DNA of 64,000 nt from Syntrophaceae bacterium UBA6109 (GCA_002428445.1 DIWJ01000026.1:1-64000); one strand, 5' to 3'. Counted from the stretch's first letter, positions 19,609-28,942 are shown. Numbers and translations: made by a program. The notes: generated by a model not told the origin, from the letters alone.

Positions 19609-20398
19609 GCCGTTTCACCTTTCCGCCCTCCGCACGCCCGCCGACCTCGACAGTCAGGTCCACGGTCATCCAGGGCTGCCCCTGCGCGTCGAACGATCGC
19701 TCGACAAACCTGGTGCGGCCGTTGCGCCCCACCAGGACCACCGTGGAAGAGCGCGTGCCGTACTGCGGGCTTGCGATGAAGCGCGATGAGAGCAGTCTTT
19801 CCCATTCGGTTCCGACGCCGGTATCGGGAAGGCGGTCGTCCGTTGCCGGGCGGCGGTCCTCCAGAACCTGGAAGATGTCCTCCACATCCGGATCTGTTTC
19901 GGCCAATGCGCCGGCAAGATCCCGCTTGCCTTCCGTCACCTTCTGCCAGTCGGTGTCGAGCAGGCGGTTGGACAAGCCGTACAGGCCGGCCTTCAATTCC
20001 TGCCTCCGGCCGCGGTTCGAATAATAGTGAAGGGCGTCCCCGTTTCCGACGAGGAGACTGAACCCGTTGTAGCGGTCCGCCGAAGGGGCGATGCGATCTA
20101 GGTAGGTGGCGGGCGGCTCGGATCCCAGGAGAAATTCACTCACCAGGGCGCCGCGCGACGGTGCGCCGGTCTTCAGGGAGGCCGGATCGCGGTAATTGGT
20201 GACGGCCGCGAACCGTCCCCCCGTCGTAATCCCGAGCCATGTACCCCCGCCGCGGAGATCGCGGCCCGCCAGAACATGGGGGGCTTCCTCCCACGGTTCG
20301 GCCGCCGCGCTCGGCCGCTCGTGGAACTCGTCACGGTTGGCCGCAACAATGAGATCATACCGGGGATGGTTCCGCCACGCGAAGAGGATCAGGCACAT
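19595..20398 (-). CDS. NRDE (TANGO2-like) family protein
   Basis: 267 residues. It begins M-C-L-I-L-F-A-W and carries A-A-N-R-D-E-F-H near residue 20, the signature of NRDE-domain proteins related to eukaryotic TANGO2. The Cys at position 2 is a typical N-terminal nucleophile in the Ntn-hydrolase-like fold. G-T-R-S-S-T-V-V-L-V-G near residue 225 is also conserved. Biochemical function is not established for bacterial members; roles in haem or lipid handling have been proposed for TANGO2. The gene lies two bases from the sirtuin stop. Confidence 0.82.
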   Translation of the reverse strand: MCLILFAWRNHPRYDLIVAANRDEFHERPSAAAEPWEEAPHVLAGRDLRGGGTWLGITTGGRFAAVTNYRDPASLKTGAPSRGALVSEFLLGSEPPATYLDRIAPSADRYNGFSLLVGNGDALHYYSNRGRRQELKAGLYGLSNRLLDTDWQKVTEGKRDLAGALAETDPDVEDIFQVLEDRRPATDDRLPDTGVGTEWERLLSSRFIASPQYGTRSSTVVLVGRNGRTRFVERSFDAQGQPWMTVDLTVEVGGRAEGGKVKRHVSS

Positions 20399-20399
20399 G

Positions 20400-21182
20400 T
20401 CAAACCGCCGCCTCCTTAAGCGCCGCCAGAATCCGGCTCATCCCCTCCCCCGCCTCGGCCCGGATCACGACGTCGGCATCGGCGTCGTAGGGCGTCTCGT
20501 CGCGGTTGAGAATGACGAGTCGCGCCCCCGATTTCTTTGCGTACAGAGGGATATAGGCCGCCGGATAGACCACGAGCGAGGAGCCGATAACGATCAGGAG
20601 GTCGCAGTGGGCGGCACGCTCATTGGCCATGCTGAGCGCCTGAAATGGAAGAGACTCGCCGAAGAAGACGACGTCCGGCTTGAGAATTCCTCCGCACCGC
20701 CCGCAGGCGGGGACATCCGGGGAGTCGGCATGCATCTCCAGGACGGATTCGAGCCGGCAGACTGCGCCGCAACCGAGGCACCGGAGGCGGTTCATGTTGC
20801 CGTGCAGTTCGAAGACGCGGGACGGATCATTGCCGGCCTTCTGGTGAAGGTTGTCGACGTTCTGCGTGATCACGCAGACCAGCTTCCCCATCCGCTCGAG
20901 CTCGACGACGGCGTAGTGGGCGGCATTGGGACTGGCGTTCGCAAAGAGCCCTCCTTCCAGGAGGATTCGCCACTGTTTTCGCCGCGTCTCGGGGCTGCTC
21001 AGGAATTTCTCGATCGTGAAATCCTCGGGGTCGAAGCGCGTCCAGATCCCCCCGGGACTGCGGAAATCAGGGATCCCCGACTCCGTGCTCACGCCTGCGC
21101 CGGTGAAGACGACAACGCGGCTCGCCCCGCGGATCAACTCCGCAACCTTCGCGATCGCCGACTCCCTTGCTTCCTGCGTCAT
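20400..21182 (-). CDS. NAD-dependent protein deacylase (sirtuin, Sir2 family)
   Basis: About 260 residues. The Rossmann motif is F-T-G-A-G-V-S-T-E-S-G-I-P-D-F-R, the catalytic core is T-Q-N-V-D-N-L-H with E-L-H-G-N, and a four-Cys zinc ribbon is visible (C-L-G-C ... C-G-R-C). I-G-S-S-L-V-V-Y-P is the NAD-binding loop. It removes acyl groups from lysine using NAD. The Ala-Tyr-x-x-Arg pair that marks desuccinylases (SIRT5/CobB type) is not seen, so deacetylase or another deacylase is likelier. The start is ambiguous between ATG 21182 and an in-frame GTG at 21191. First gene of a cluster reaching to 18386. Confidence 0.92.
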   Translation of the reverse strand: MTQEARESAIAKVAELIRGASRVVVFTGAGVSTESGIPDFRSPGGIWTRFDPEDFTIEKFLSSPETRRKQWRILLEGGLFANASPNAAHYAVVELERMGKLVCVITQNVDNLHQKAGNDPSRVFELHGNMNRLRCLGCGAVCRLESVLEMHADSPDVPACGRCGGILKPDVVFFGESLPFQALSMANERAAHCDLLIVIGSSLVVYPAAYIPLYAKKSGARLVILNRDETPYDADADVVIRAEAGEGMSRILAALKEAAV

Positions 21183-21191
21183 GCCCCTCAC

Positions 21192-21573
21192 GGCCCTCCG
21201 GAATACCGATCGAGCGTAGTTCTCCAGATGTCATTGAGGCTACATCATTCAAGTGAAAAACTCAAAGTGAAAGGCAATTTCCACCATACTGAGACACAAC
21301 AGAGGCATGCACCCTGGCTCTTACAAAAATCGTCGCACACAGCCACGGCCCTGCCGCCGATACTGACACGGAATTGTTTGATGCCTCTACACAACCATCA
21401 GAAGGATCGTCCACGAGTACGACATCGTGTTGTTACAATTGATTTTCACGATTCTTGACGGCTTGAAGACGAAACGGCCAAGATGGTCTGAAGCGCGGAT
21501 CAGTCCATCTTGGTCGTCTCTATTGCCTGAATTTCATTCAGCAGGCAATCGGCCCGCTTCGATTGGTGTTCAC
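21192..21573. other. Gene-free stretch marking the left edge of the AT-richer island
   Basis: 382 bases between the sirtuin start and the end of the lyase gene at 21574. No open frame here looks like a protein. Base composition shifts towards A+T from about 21230. The only structure I can support is the terminator-like hairpin at 21478-21513. No insertion-sequence ends, integrase or tRNA-derived attachment site was found. Confidence 0.6.
21478..21513 (-). terminator. Probable terminator of the lyase/TRAP cluster
   Basis: A 14-base arm at 21478-21491 (CCAAGATGG followed by TCTGA) pairs with 21500-21513 (TCAGT then CCATCTTGG) with a single mismatch and an 8-base loop. It lies 60 bases past the stop of the last cluster gene. 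On the minus strand it is followed by a moderately T-rich stretch rather than a clean T tract. Confidence 0.5.
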
Positions 21574-22920
21574 TTATTCTTGAATTTTTTTGACAACCTC
21601 ATCAACGACGAGGGAGGAAAGACCTGTATAAGAAACCGGGTCGCAGAGTTTTCGGATTTCTTCCCGCTTCAAATGTTTCCGAACGACTTCATGTTCCAGC
21701 AATGCCTCTTCCAATGTTTTTTCTTCTTTCCAGGCTTTCCTGGTTACATCGACAATGATTTCATGAGCGTTTTCCTTCCCGACTAAATTACCCAAGGCCA
21801 TCATAACATTTTCGGCATTAATCATGCCTTTTGAAAGGAGAAGGTTCCTCAACATGTTTTCCGGATAAACGTGAAGCCCCTCCGTCAAAAGTTTCACATT
21901 ATGAAGGATTGCGCTCATGAACAGACATCCTTCGGGAATAATGATGAATTCTGCATACCATGTACTGAGATTTCTTTCATCTAATGTTTCCAGCGATTCA
22001 GTCATTACATGTGCATATCCACGGAGAATCCTCGTCAACGCTATGGAAGGTTCGCTTAGGATGGGGTTGATTTTCTGAGGCATTGTGCTGCTGCCGATAT
22101 GCCCTGCCGGCGTTGGCTCAGATATTTCCTGAATTTCGGGTCTCATGAGAATCAGCACCTGTTGAAGAATTTTACTGAGTGAGGAGGCTGTAAGAGCCAG
22201 TTCATTCATGTATTCTCCAAATCTATCCCTTGCTGCATGCCAGCAGGTGTTTGGAACGTTCAGCCCCAGACGTTTCAAGGTTTGCCTTTGAACTTCAAAA
22301 CCCTTCTCGCCGAACGTCGCAAATGTGCCTACCGCCCCCGTGATATTTCCAGTTAAGAGTCTTTCCTTCATCCCATTCAGCCTTTGCAGGCTCCGATCCA
22401 CTTCATCCAGCCAAATCGCCACCTTGAATCCGAATGTAATGGGAACTGCATGCACGATGTGCGTTCGTCCTGCCATAGGCGTATCTTTGTATTTCACTGC
22501 AAGCTTGATCAAATTCTTTTTAATGATTTCCAGATCCGCAACAATCAAATTGTATGCATCTCTTACCAACAGAACCATTGCCGTGTCGTGGACATCTTGA
22601 GTTGTTACACCCAAGTGAATGTATTGGCCGGCAGGCCCAATTTTCTTCGCCCAGCTCTTTGTGATAGCCAGCAGGAAATGGCCGGTCCGCGCCACAATTT
22701 CTTTTGATTCTGTCAAGTCGACATAATCCAAATTGGCTTTCTTAATGATATCCCGTGCAATATCCTGAGGAATTAGACCAAGCTCTGCCTCGGCTGCCGC
22801 CAGGGCCGCCTCAACATCGAAGATCTTCTGAATATAGTTCTTTTCCTCATATACAGCGCGCATCTCAGGGGTTGACAACGATCCGCCAAAAAGTACGCTA
22901 TCTAACAGACTTACGCTCAT
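21574..22920 (-). CDS. Fumarase/aspartase-superfamily lyase C (PurB/CMLE-like)
   Basis: 448 residues. The three conserved regions are: H-L-G-V-T-T-Q-D-V-H-D-T (substrate loop, about residue 100), R-T-H-I-V-H-A-V-P-I-T-F-G (His loop, about 150) and H-I-G-S-S-T-M-P-Q-K-I-N-P (the catalytic Ser loop, about 275). It is therefore likely an active lyase cleaving a C-N or C-O bond beta to a carboxylate with release of fumarate-like product. Closest in pattern to adenylosuccinate lyase and 3-carboxymuconate cycloisomerase, but the context is not purine synthesis. GAGGAG before ATG 22920 supports the start. Last gene of the cluster; substrate unknown. Confidence 0.85.
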   Translation of the reverse strand: MSVSLLDSVLFGGSLSTPEMRAVYEEKNYIQKIFDVEAALAAAEAELGLIPQDIARDIIKKANLDYVDLTESKEIVARTGHFLLAITKSWAKKIGPAGQYIHLGVTTQDVHDTAMVLLVRDAYNLIVADLEIIKKNLIKLAVKYKDTPMAGRTHIVHAVPITFGFKVAIWLDEVDRSLQRLNGMKERLLTGNITGAVGTFATFGEKGFEVQRQTLKRLGLNVPNTCWHAARDRFGEYMNELALTASSLSKILQQVLILMRPEIQEISEPTPAGHIGSSTMPQKINPILSEPSIALTRILRGYAHVMTESLETLDERNLSTWYAEFIIIPEGCLFMSAILHNVKLLTEGLHVYPENMLRNLLLSKGMINAENVMMALGNLVGKENAHEIIVDVTRKAWKEEKTLEEALLEHEVVRKHLKREEIRKLCDPVSYTGLSSLVVDEVVKKIQE

Positions 22921-22989
22921 ATCGATCTCCTCACAAATTTAATTGTCCGTCGAGACAACCATCAACACGAAATGCGATTCCCTCATTTC

Positions 22990-24348
22990 CTACGGTTTGC
23001 CCACTACATCATTGATCAATTGATCTGTTAACCCCAAGTAATTCTTCGGATTAAGAAGATCATTGATCTCTGCTTCTGTAAAATATTTCTGAAACTCAGG
23101 TGACGTCTTGACAAATTTATCGAATGGAATCCCTTCTTCAAAGGCCTTCATGGCGCATGCATGAACCATTGAAAACCCCGTTTCTTTTTTCCCTGTTTTT
23201 TGTGACAGGGCCAGCATCAACTTCTCAGTCATGATGAGTCCGCCGCTGATTCTCAGGTTCCGTTCCATGTTCTCAGGTTTTACAATAAGTCCCTTGAAGA
23301 TGAACTTCGCCTGATTCAGCATCGTGCTTGCCAAAAGAACGGTCTCGGGAATCACGAAATCTTCGAGATAAAATGGGCTGTGGTCCCTGAGATCCCGCAT
23401 GTAAATTTCCGAAAAGCCATTGCTATTTGACCGGATTTTCTTTGCAAGGGCTTTGATCATTTCGCATCGATTGGGGTTTCTCTTCTGGGGCATGGTGCTG
23501 GAACTGATCTGACTTTCGGTATCAAAAGGCTCTTCGGTCTGGGCAAATTCATTCCTCTGATAAAGGAACAGTTCGTCGGCCATCTTTTCAAACGAAACAC
23601 TCATGAGTGCAAGCAGCTGCAGGAACTCGCTAAGTCGTTCAATCTGAGGCTGAATATTAATTTTTGGAGCCTTAAGCCCGAATTTTTCCAAGACCCTCTT
23701 TTGCATTTCAACGCATTTTTCACCAAAAAGAAAATGAAAGGATGAAAAGTTTCCGACGGCGCCTGAAACCGTCCCGACCAAAATCCGCTCCCTGGCCTCT
23801 TGAAATCGATCGATATGCTTTCTCACCATATCGGACCAGATCGCCGCGTTGAAACCGAAAGTAATCGGTAGTGCCTGCTGGCCATGGGTGATTCCCGGCA
23901 TGACAGTGTCGCGGTATTTATCGGCGAGATGGTTGAGCGAAGATTGGATATCTTTAAGATCCTGCTGAAAAATATCCATCGTTTTTTTGAGTCGGTACGC
24001 AAGCGTAGTATCGAATATATCTTGGGTTGTAGCTCCGTAATGGATGTACTCTCCTGCACCCTTTTCGCAAACCTCCTTGAATGCCCGTATCATCGCCACA
24101 CTGGACAACATCGTTTGACTGTAGATTTCGGCGACCCTTTCGAGTTTTACGTGCTTCAGACTCCCCTTAGCCTTGATTTCCCGGGCTACTTCTTTGGGAA
24201 TAAATCCCAACTCTGACTGCACTTCAGCCAAGGCGACTTCAAAGTCAATCCAATCCTGAACGATGGATTCCTCTTCAAATATCTTTCGTACCTCTGGCGA
24301 CGCGAAATCCTTGCCGTAAATTGCTGAATCTAGAATGTGCAGAGACAT
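22990..24348 (-). CDS. Fumarase/aspartase-superfamily lyase B
   Basis: 452 residues, clearly paralogous to the lyases at 21574 and 29701. Region 1 reads Y-I-H-Y-G-A-T-T-Q-D-I-F-D-T, region 2 T-H-G-Q-Q-A-L-P-I-T-F-G-F, region 3 Q-I-S-S-S-T-M-P-Q-K-R-N-P; all catalytic positions look intact. The frame is open 11 codons upstream, but ATG 24348 has GGAGG at correct spacing and gives the same N-terminal pattern (S-L-H-I-L-D-S-A-I-Y-G) as its paralogues. It lies 69 bases before lyase C and 139 bases after the PrpD-like gene at 24488. The substrate is unknown; the region 2 motif resembles cycloisomerase and adenylosuccinate lyase. Confidence 0.85.
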   Translation of the reverse strand: MSLHILDSAIYGKDFASPEVRKIFEEESIVQDWIDFEVALAEVQSELGFIPKEVAREIKAKGSLKHVKLERVAEIYSQTMLSSVAMIRAFKEVCEKGAGEYIHYGATTQDIFDTTLAYRLKKTMDIFQQDLKDIQSSLNHLADKYRDTVMPGITHGQQALPITFGFNAAIWSDMVRKHIDRFQEARERILVGTVSGAVGNFSSFHFLFGEKCVEMQKRVLEKFGLKAPKINIQPQIERLSEFLQLLALMSVSFEKMADELFLYQRNEFAQTEEPFDTESQISSSTMPQKRNPNRCEMIKALAKKIRSNSNGFSEIYMRDLRDHSPFYLEDFVIPETVLLASTMLNQAKFIFKGLIVKPENMERNLRISGGLIMTEKLMLALSQKTGKKETGFSMVHACAMKAFEEGIPFDKFVKTSPEFQKYFTEAEINDLLNPKNYLGLTDQLINDVVGKP

Positions 24349-24487
24349 AGAATCCTCCATCTTTATTAGATTACATTTCATTTCATGGTGTCTTGTCGAG
24401 AATTGCTCACCTTATCGCATAAGTTAATGGCTATTATTCCGGGCAAGAGCACCCCCTATTTCTTCTTACCCGCTGCATATTCGAAGA

Positions 24488-25840
24488 TCAAAAGTGGACA
24501 TCCTGAAAAAACGTCTTCATCGATGCCAGGCTCTCGATCCTCATGACCCTTTCCAGAACCGTTTCCGAGGCAGTACCAAGCTGCCTAGCGGTCATAGTTC
24601 GATATTTCTCAGTAATTTCCTGGGGAGACATCGGATTTTCCGGCGTCCCCTTCGGATCCTCAACCCTCGTCGTCAGCGATTCCCCCGCCTTTGTCCTTAG
24701 CGCCACGACGGCGCAGTACTTTTCCGGAAACAGGGGCGTCAATGCCGAGTCACGGTGAAGAGTGATACGATCCATCATGCGAAGAACCGCCGAATCCCTG
24801 AGACGTTCTTCCGTGAACGCTTCCAAGCCGACCTGTCGATAAACCGCGGCAGTGGCGATGCAAAATGGAAGACAGAATTTTGCAAAAAAAGGCGTCGTCG
24901 GTTTCACCTTTTCAAGAAGATCCATCGCCTGGTCATAGAGGCGGACGTCTACGTGATCGACATCGTCCGGTGAAATGTCATGTTCGGTTACAAGGGTCAG
25001 CACGGCGTCGACCGCGGAATGCGTGTGGCCGCAGGAAGCGTGCTTCTTGATCGAGCATTCCTCTATTGCGTAACGACCTTCGCCAAGACCCGCCGTAGCG
25101 GCGCCAAGATTGAAATCTGTCGACGTCGCCCTGAAGAAGCCTTTTTCACCTTCATAAATGGATGCCGGGCCTGTAAAACCCTTTTGTGCCAAAAAGGCAG
25201 CCAAGATACCATTGACAGCAGCCTTGGCAGGGTGAAGCTGTTTGCTCATGGCATTATCGGTCAGAAACTCCCAGAGACCGGAGGCCTGTGTCCCCGCGTT
25301 TCCGATCGCCCACGTCGTCTGGGGTTTGTCCAGGGAAAGCAGTTTGGCCGCTCCAGCCGCCGCTCCGAAAGTGCCGCAGGTACCTGTTGTGTGCCAGTAC
25401 CTGTAGTGGCTTCTCCCTACCGCCACGGCCGATCGTACTCCAATCTCATAACCCACCACAACCGCCTCGATGAAGCGCTTCCCCGACGGGTTCAACTTTT
25501 CAGCCAGTGGCAATATCGCGGAGAATACGGGTGCCCCCGGGTGGTAGATTCCCTTTCGGTGCCCGTCATCCATTTCTACAACATGAGAACTGATTCCATT
25601 CACCAGTGCGGCCATGAGGCAGCTGTTCCTGCTCATGTCTGCAAGGACCGTGGACTCTTCTTCGCCTTTCAGTTCCTTCGCTACCGCCAATGCCATTTTC
25701 GTGGGTGCTTCCCCCGCGCCGTTAATGGCAGAACCTAGCCAATCCAGAAAAAAGATCTTGGCCTTTTCAAGAACTTCCTGAGGAAGTTGCTGATACTTTA
25801 GAGCAACCGAAAAATCGGCAAACGCTTCAGCAATTTTCAC
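24488..25840 (-). CDS. MmgE/PrpD family protein B
   Basis: 450 residues. The family fold is shown by M-D-D-G-H-R-K-G-I-Y-H-P-G-A-P-V near residue 95, T-T-G-T-C-G-T-F-G-A-A-A-G-A-A near 150 and K-K-H-A-S-C-G-H-T-H-S-A-V-D-A near 270. Known members are 2-methylcitrate dehydratase (PrpD), cis-aconitate decarboxylase and iminodisuccinate epimerase, so the family alone does not fix the reaction. There is no methylcitrate synthase or lyase here, which argues against propionate metabolism. GGGAGG lies seven bases before the ATG. It follows the TRAP binding protein and precedes lyases B and C. Confidence 0.85.
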   Translation of the reverse strand: MKIAEAFADFSVALKYQQLPQEVLEKAKIFFLDWLGSAINGAGEAPTKMALAVAKELKGEEESTVLADMSRNSCLMAALVNGISSHVVEMDDGHRKGIYHPGAPVFSAILPLAEKLNPSGKRFIEAVVVGYEIGVRSAVAVGRSHYRYWHTTGTCGTFGAAAGAAKLLSLDKPQTTWAIGNAGTQASGLWEFLTDNAMSKQLHPAKAAVNGILAAFLAQKGFTGPASIYEGEKGFFRATSTDFNLGAATAGLGEGRYAIEECSIKKHASCGHTHSAVDAVLTLVTEHDISPDDVDHVDVRLYDQAMDLLEKVKPTTPFFAKFCLPFCIATAAVYRQVGLEAFTEERLRDSAVLRMMDRITLHRDSALTPLFPEKYCAVVALRTKAGESLTTRVEDPKGTPENPMSPQEITEKYRTMTARQLGTASETVLERVMRIESLASMKTFFQDVHF

Positions 25841-25874
25841 GACAAACCTCCCTGAAGCTGTAGAGATGCAGTGT

Positions 25875-25909
25875 CTGCGGGCACACCGTGGAAAATGGTG
25901 CGCCCGCAG
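25875..25909 (-). other. Strong intercistronic hairpin after dctP
   Basis: CTGCGGGC (25875-25882) and CACC (25884-25887) pair with GGTG (25897-25900) and GCCCGCAG (25902-25909). It sits in the 96-base gap between the binding-protein gene and the next enzyme gene and lacks a T tract on the minus strand. It is therefore more likely an mRNA-stabilising or differential-expression element than a terminator. Confidence 0.6.
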
Positions 25910-25936
25910 GCACAGAAATGACTTCTAAGCAATGGC

Positions 25937-27037
25937 TTAGATGTTGCTATCAGCCTTTATACCGACTTTTCTCTTAAGGTCCTGGCAAGCGTTATACATC
26001 TTCACAGCAGAAGGACCTGCGTCGATTGCGTTCTTGCGGCTTGCCGGCAGATATAGGTCGGCCCATGCCTGTTGCTCAGCCGCGGTCAGCGTATGGAACT
26101 TGAAAGACGGCTTCAGCTTGACGAGCTCTTCATGATACTGCCTGTCAAGTATCTCGAGCTGCGGTCTCACTTCACGATCGACTTCAAAGCCGGCTTCCTG
26201 CATAATCTTCTTCGCCGCCTCAGGCAGGCTGTTGTACCATTTTAGATTGAACGCCACCACACCGATACAGACCTGGGCCGGCAGGGGTGCGACGAACCAA
26301 TCAAACACCTCGTATTCTTTCCGTTCCATCAAGTGGTTGTAGTAGCCGAGATGACCGTCGATCGTCCCGCGTTGTGCGGCAATATAAAGCTCTGCGCCAG
26401 AAAGAGAAACAGGCTGCGCCCCGGCGCCTGCATACATTTTCGCGTCGCCAACGTTATTGACACGAATCTTCTTCCCCTTCAGATCGGCGGGTTTAATCCA
26501 CGGTTTCGCCTTTGACATATAGCCGGTCGTGGGCGTCCAGTGAACAAAGTGATTGACTTTCATGCCTGCCTTCTGAAAATCCTGATCAAGAAGCGCACCT
26601 GGTCCTTCTCCCTTCTGGAATGCGTCATACATGGCGAAAAGGCTCTTCCTTGTGTCCGGGTCGGTATTTCCCGCAATAGCGCAGGAAGGCAGGCCCAGCG
26701 CGCTGATCGATGGTACAACGGTGAAAAATTTGTGATCGTAGTCCCATGCACACTCCAAGGCGCCGGTCTTCAACGCCTGAACCGCCGAGACGTCGGTGTA
26801 GAGTTGCGCCGAAGGGTAGAGTTTGATCTTGATTTTCCCCTCAGACTTCTTCTCTACCTTGCTGATCCACAGTTGATGAGCTTTATCCAGATAGTGACCA
26901 ACGGGGATTCCATGGTGCATATTGAAAGTAATTTGTTTGTCGAGTTTACCTGTCTCCGCGGCCGTTCCGATATTGAACGATAGGATCAATATCGTACAAA
27001 CCAACACCGTAATGAAACCCGCCATACCTTTTTTCAT
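25937..27037 (-). CDS. dctP: TRAP transporter substrate-binding protein (DctP type)
   Basis: 366 residues with a signal peptide (K-K-G-M-A-G-F, hydrophobic helix, cleavage near G-T-A-A-E). The DctP family pattern is visible: G-K-I-K-I-K-L-Y-P-S-A-Q-L, L-K-G-K-K-I-R-V-N-N with the conserved carboxylate-binding Arg, and L-S-G-A-E-L-Y-I-A-A-Q-R-G-T-I-D-G. It would bind an organic acid in the periplasm for uptake through DctQM. ATG 27037 is chosen over 27124 because GGAGG lies eight bases upstream and the signal peptide then starts normally. The ligand is unknown but should be the substrate of the neighbouring enzymes. Confidence 0.9.
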   Translation of the reverse strand: MKKGMAGFITVLVCTILILSFNIGTAAETGKLDKQITFNMHHGIPVGHYLDKAHQLWISKVEKKSEGKIKIKLYPSAQLYTDVSAVQALKTGALECAWDYDHKFFTVVPSISALGLPSCAIAGNTDPDTRKSLFAMYDAFQKGEGPGALLDQDFQKAGMKVNHFVHWTPTTGYMSKAKPWIKPADLKGKKIRVNNVGDAKMYAGAGAQPVSLSGAELYIAAQRGTIDGHLGYYNHLMERKEYEVFDWFVAPLPAQVCIGVVAFNLKWYNSLPEAAKKIMQEAGFEVDREVRPQLEILDRQYHEELVKLKPSFKFHTLTAAEQQAWADLYLPASRKNAIDAGPSAVKMYNACQDLKRKVGIKADSNI

Positions 27038-27127
27038 CGCTAAACCTCCACAAACGTTAGATTTGCCGTAGATACGTCCGTCCCCTCTATTCGCCTCATC
27101 CCATTTGAATAACAACCCTGTCATTCT

Positions 27128-28447
27128 CTATTTCAGCGCATGCATGGGCAGCCACAACGCGACTTGGGGAAATATGGCCACCAATGTCATGACCGACATA
27201 TACATGACAAGATAGGGCCAGCTTCCGCTGATAAGCGTACTCATCGTGGCAGGAATGCCTTCGGTCCTGCAGATGCCTGAAATGGCAAACAGGTTCAGGC
27301 CGACCGGCGGCGTGATCATCGCACATTCAATGTTGATGACCAGCATTACTGCATAGGCAATGACAGGAAACCCATAGGCAACGCAGACTGGATGCAACAC
27401 TGGTATGGAGATCAGCATGATCGCCGCTCCTTCGAGAAACATTCCCATGACCAATATAATCAGCATGGAAATAATCAAGAAGCCAGCCAGGCTGATATCG
27501 TTGTCCTTGAAGAAACGGACCATGGCTTCGGATATACCCGCTTGTACGACGTAACTGCCGAAAAGAACCGCACCGGCTATGATGATGAGGATCATCGCAG
27601 ACGATCTCACGCCATGCCTCAATACTCCGAGGATATCCCCGTATTTGATCGTCCCGTGAACAAATAAACAGCCGAAGAGAGACAAGAAACACCCCAATGC
27701 GGCCAACTCCGTTGGAGTTGCAAGTCCCGTGTACAAAGCGATGATGATGAATGCCGGAATGACGAGGCCCCAATAGGATTGCCTCAGGGCATCCCAGCGT
27801 TCCTTCCAGCTTGCCGCCTTCGCGACTTTCACGACGCTCTTCTTCATCGAGCATTTTACGAAAATATAGGCACAGAAAAGAAAGGAAACAATGAGGCCAG
27901 GGATCATTCCTGCCATGAACAGATCCCCGATGGATTCCATCGTCATCGAACCATAAAAAATCATCGGCAGGCTGGGAGGGATGAGCATGCCCAAGGCACC
28001 ACCTCCTACGACGGCTCCGGTACTCATCGTTATCGGATATCCGTAGTCTGTCATGTTTTTCACTGCAAAGGCACCCACCATGACGGCGACTGCCACGCTC
28101 GTGCCGATCATGGCTGCCAGAACCGAACAGGTCAAAACCGTTGCGATACCCAAGCCACCAGGTATGTGGCGCAGCATGGCATCAAAAAACTTGTATAATC
28201 GTCCCCCGATCCCAGCCTTGCCTCCGTGACCGAGAATGACCCCCATAGTGATGAACAGGGGAACAGCCACCAGGAGAAAGTTGTTTACGCTGCTGAAGAG
28301 CATCTGCGGCGCCATAATGAAGGCGGCAGAACCCTTCAACATATATAGGCCAAGAATCCCGCATATACCCAAAGTCACACCAACGGGCACTCCGAGAAAC
28401 AGAAAGACGAGCATCAGTATGATGGGCACATAAATCGTTGCTTCCAT
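27128..28447 (-). CDS. dctM: TRAP transporter large permease (DctM)
   Basis: 439 residues with about 12 hydrophobic segments. Conserved features are the N-terminal F-L-G-V-P-V-G-V-T-L-G, the P-P-S-L-P-M-I-F-Y-G stretch near residue 155 and the T-P-P-V-G-L-N-L-F near residue 385 typical of DctM subunits. It forms the Na+-coupled elevator with DctQ. It starts 24 bases after dctQ, and the binding protein gene follows 90 bases downstream, giving the gene order Q-M-P. Confidence 0.93.
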   Translation of the reverse strand: MEATIYVPIILMLVFLFLGVPVGVTLGICGILGLYMLKGSAAFIMAPQMLFSSVNNFLLVAVPLFITMGVILGHGGKAGIGGRLYKFFDAMLRHIPGGLGIATVLTCSVLAAMIGTSVAVAVMVGAFAVKNMTDYGYPITMSTGAVVGGGALGMLIPPSLPMIFYGSMTMESIGDLFMAGMIPGLIVSFLFCAYIFVKCSMKKSVVKVAKAASWKERWDALRQSYWGLVIPAFIIIALYTGLATPTELAALGCFLSLFGCLFVHGTIKYGDILGVLRHGVRSSAMILIIIAGAVLFGSYVVQAGISEAMVRFFKDNDISLAGFLIISMLIILVMGMFLEGAAIMLISIPVLHPVCVAYGFPVIAYAVMLVINIECAMITPPVGLNLFAISGICRTEGIPATMSTLISGSWPYLVMYMSVMTLVAIFPQVALWLPMHALK

Positions 28448-28471
28448 GAAGAAGTCCCTCCCGAACTAAGA

Positions 28472-28942
28472 TCAGGTCTTGAATTCTTTGATGATACGAC
28501 CAAACGATTCCAGGGCCGTGAAGACCATACCGACGATAACAACCGACTGCCACGGCCAAACAACAAAACCCAAGAGAATCGTGGTCTGTTTGCTTTGAAA
28601 TGCGTCCGCCACCATGAAAAAGCTCAGATAGGCGATCATGACAGCAAAGATGAACACGACAACGTACCCGAAAATCTCGACCCACTTCTTCATAAGCGGC
28701 GGCATCCGTGTCGTAATCAAATCCACGGAAATCGACGTACCTTGCCGAATGGCCGCAGGGAGGCTGAGAAAGCACAGGGAAGGGAGCATGTACTCACACA
28801 TCTCGTCGACGCCCAGAATCGCATTTCCCGTTGGACGTCCGATGACATTGTACATGAGGGACATAAACATGAATAAAATAACGATCGCCATCACGTTAAT
28901 AAAAAAGTCCGTGATTTTTTCTATGACGCGCATATCCGGCAC
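28472..28942 (-). CDS. dctQ: TRAP transporter small permease (DctQ)
   Basis: 156 residues with four membrane segments. The pattern M-Y-N-V-I-G-R-P near residue 27, the conserved E near C-E-Y-M-L and the basic V-D-L-I-T-T-R-M loop fit DctQ. It pairs with the DctM downstream. It is the first transporter gene after the GntR regulator, 53 bases away. Confidence 0.9.
   Translation of the reverse strand: MPDMRVIEKITDFFINVMAIVILFMFMSLMYNVIGRPTGNAILGVDEMCEYMLPSLCFLSLPAAIRQGTSISVDLITTRMPPLMKKWVEIFGYVVVFIFAVMIAYLSFFMVADAFQSKQTTILLGFVVWPWQSVVIVGMVFTALESFGRIIKEFKT

Noticed and set aside
21574..22920. Calling this gene purB
   Set aside because: Motifs fit PurB, but two paralogues and a TRAP transporter adjoin it and no purine gene is present; the housekeeping purB is likely elsewhere.
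24488..25840. Calling this gene prpD of a methylcitrate cycle
   Set aside because: No methylcitrate synthase, methylisocitrate lyase or aconitase is near, and the family includes epimerases and decarboxylases.
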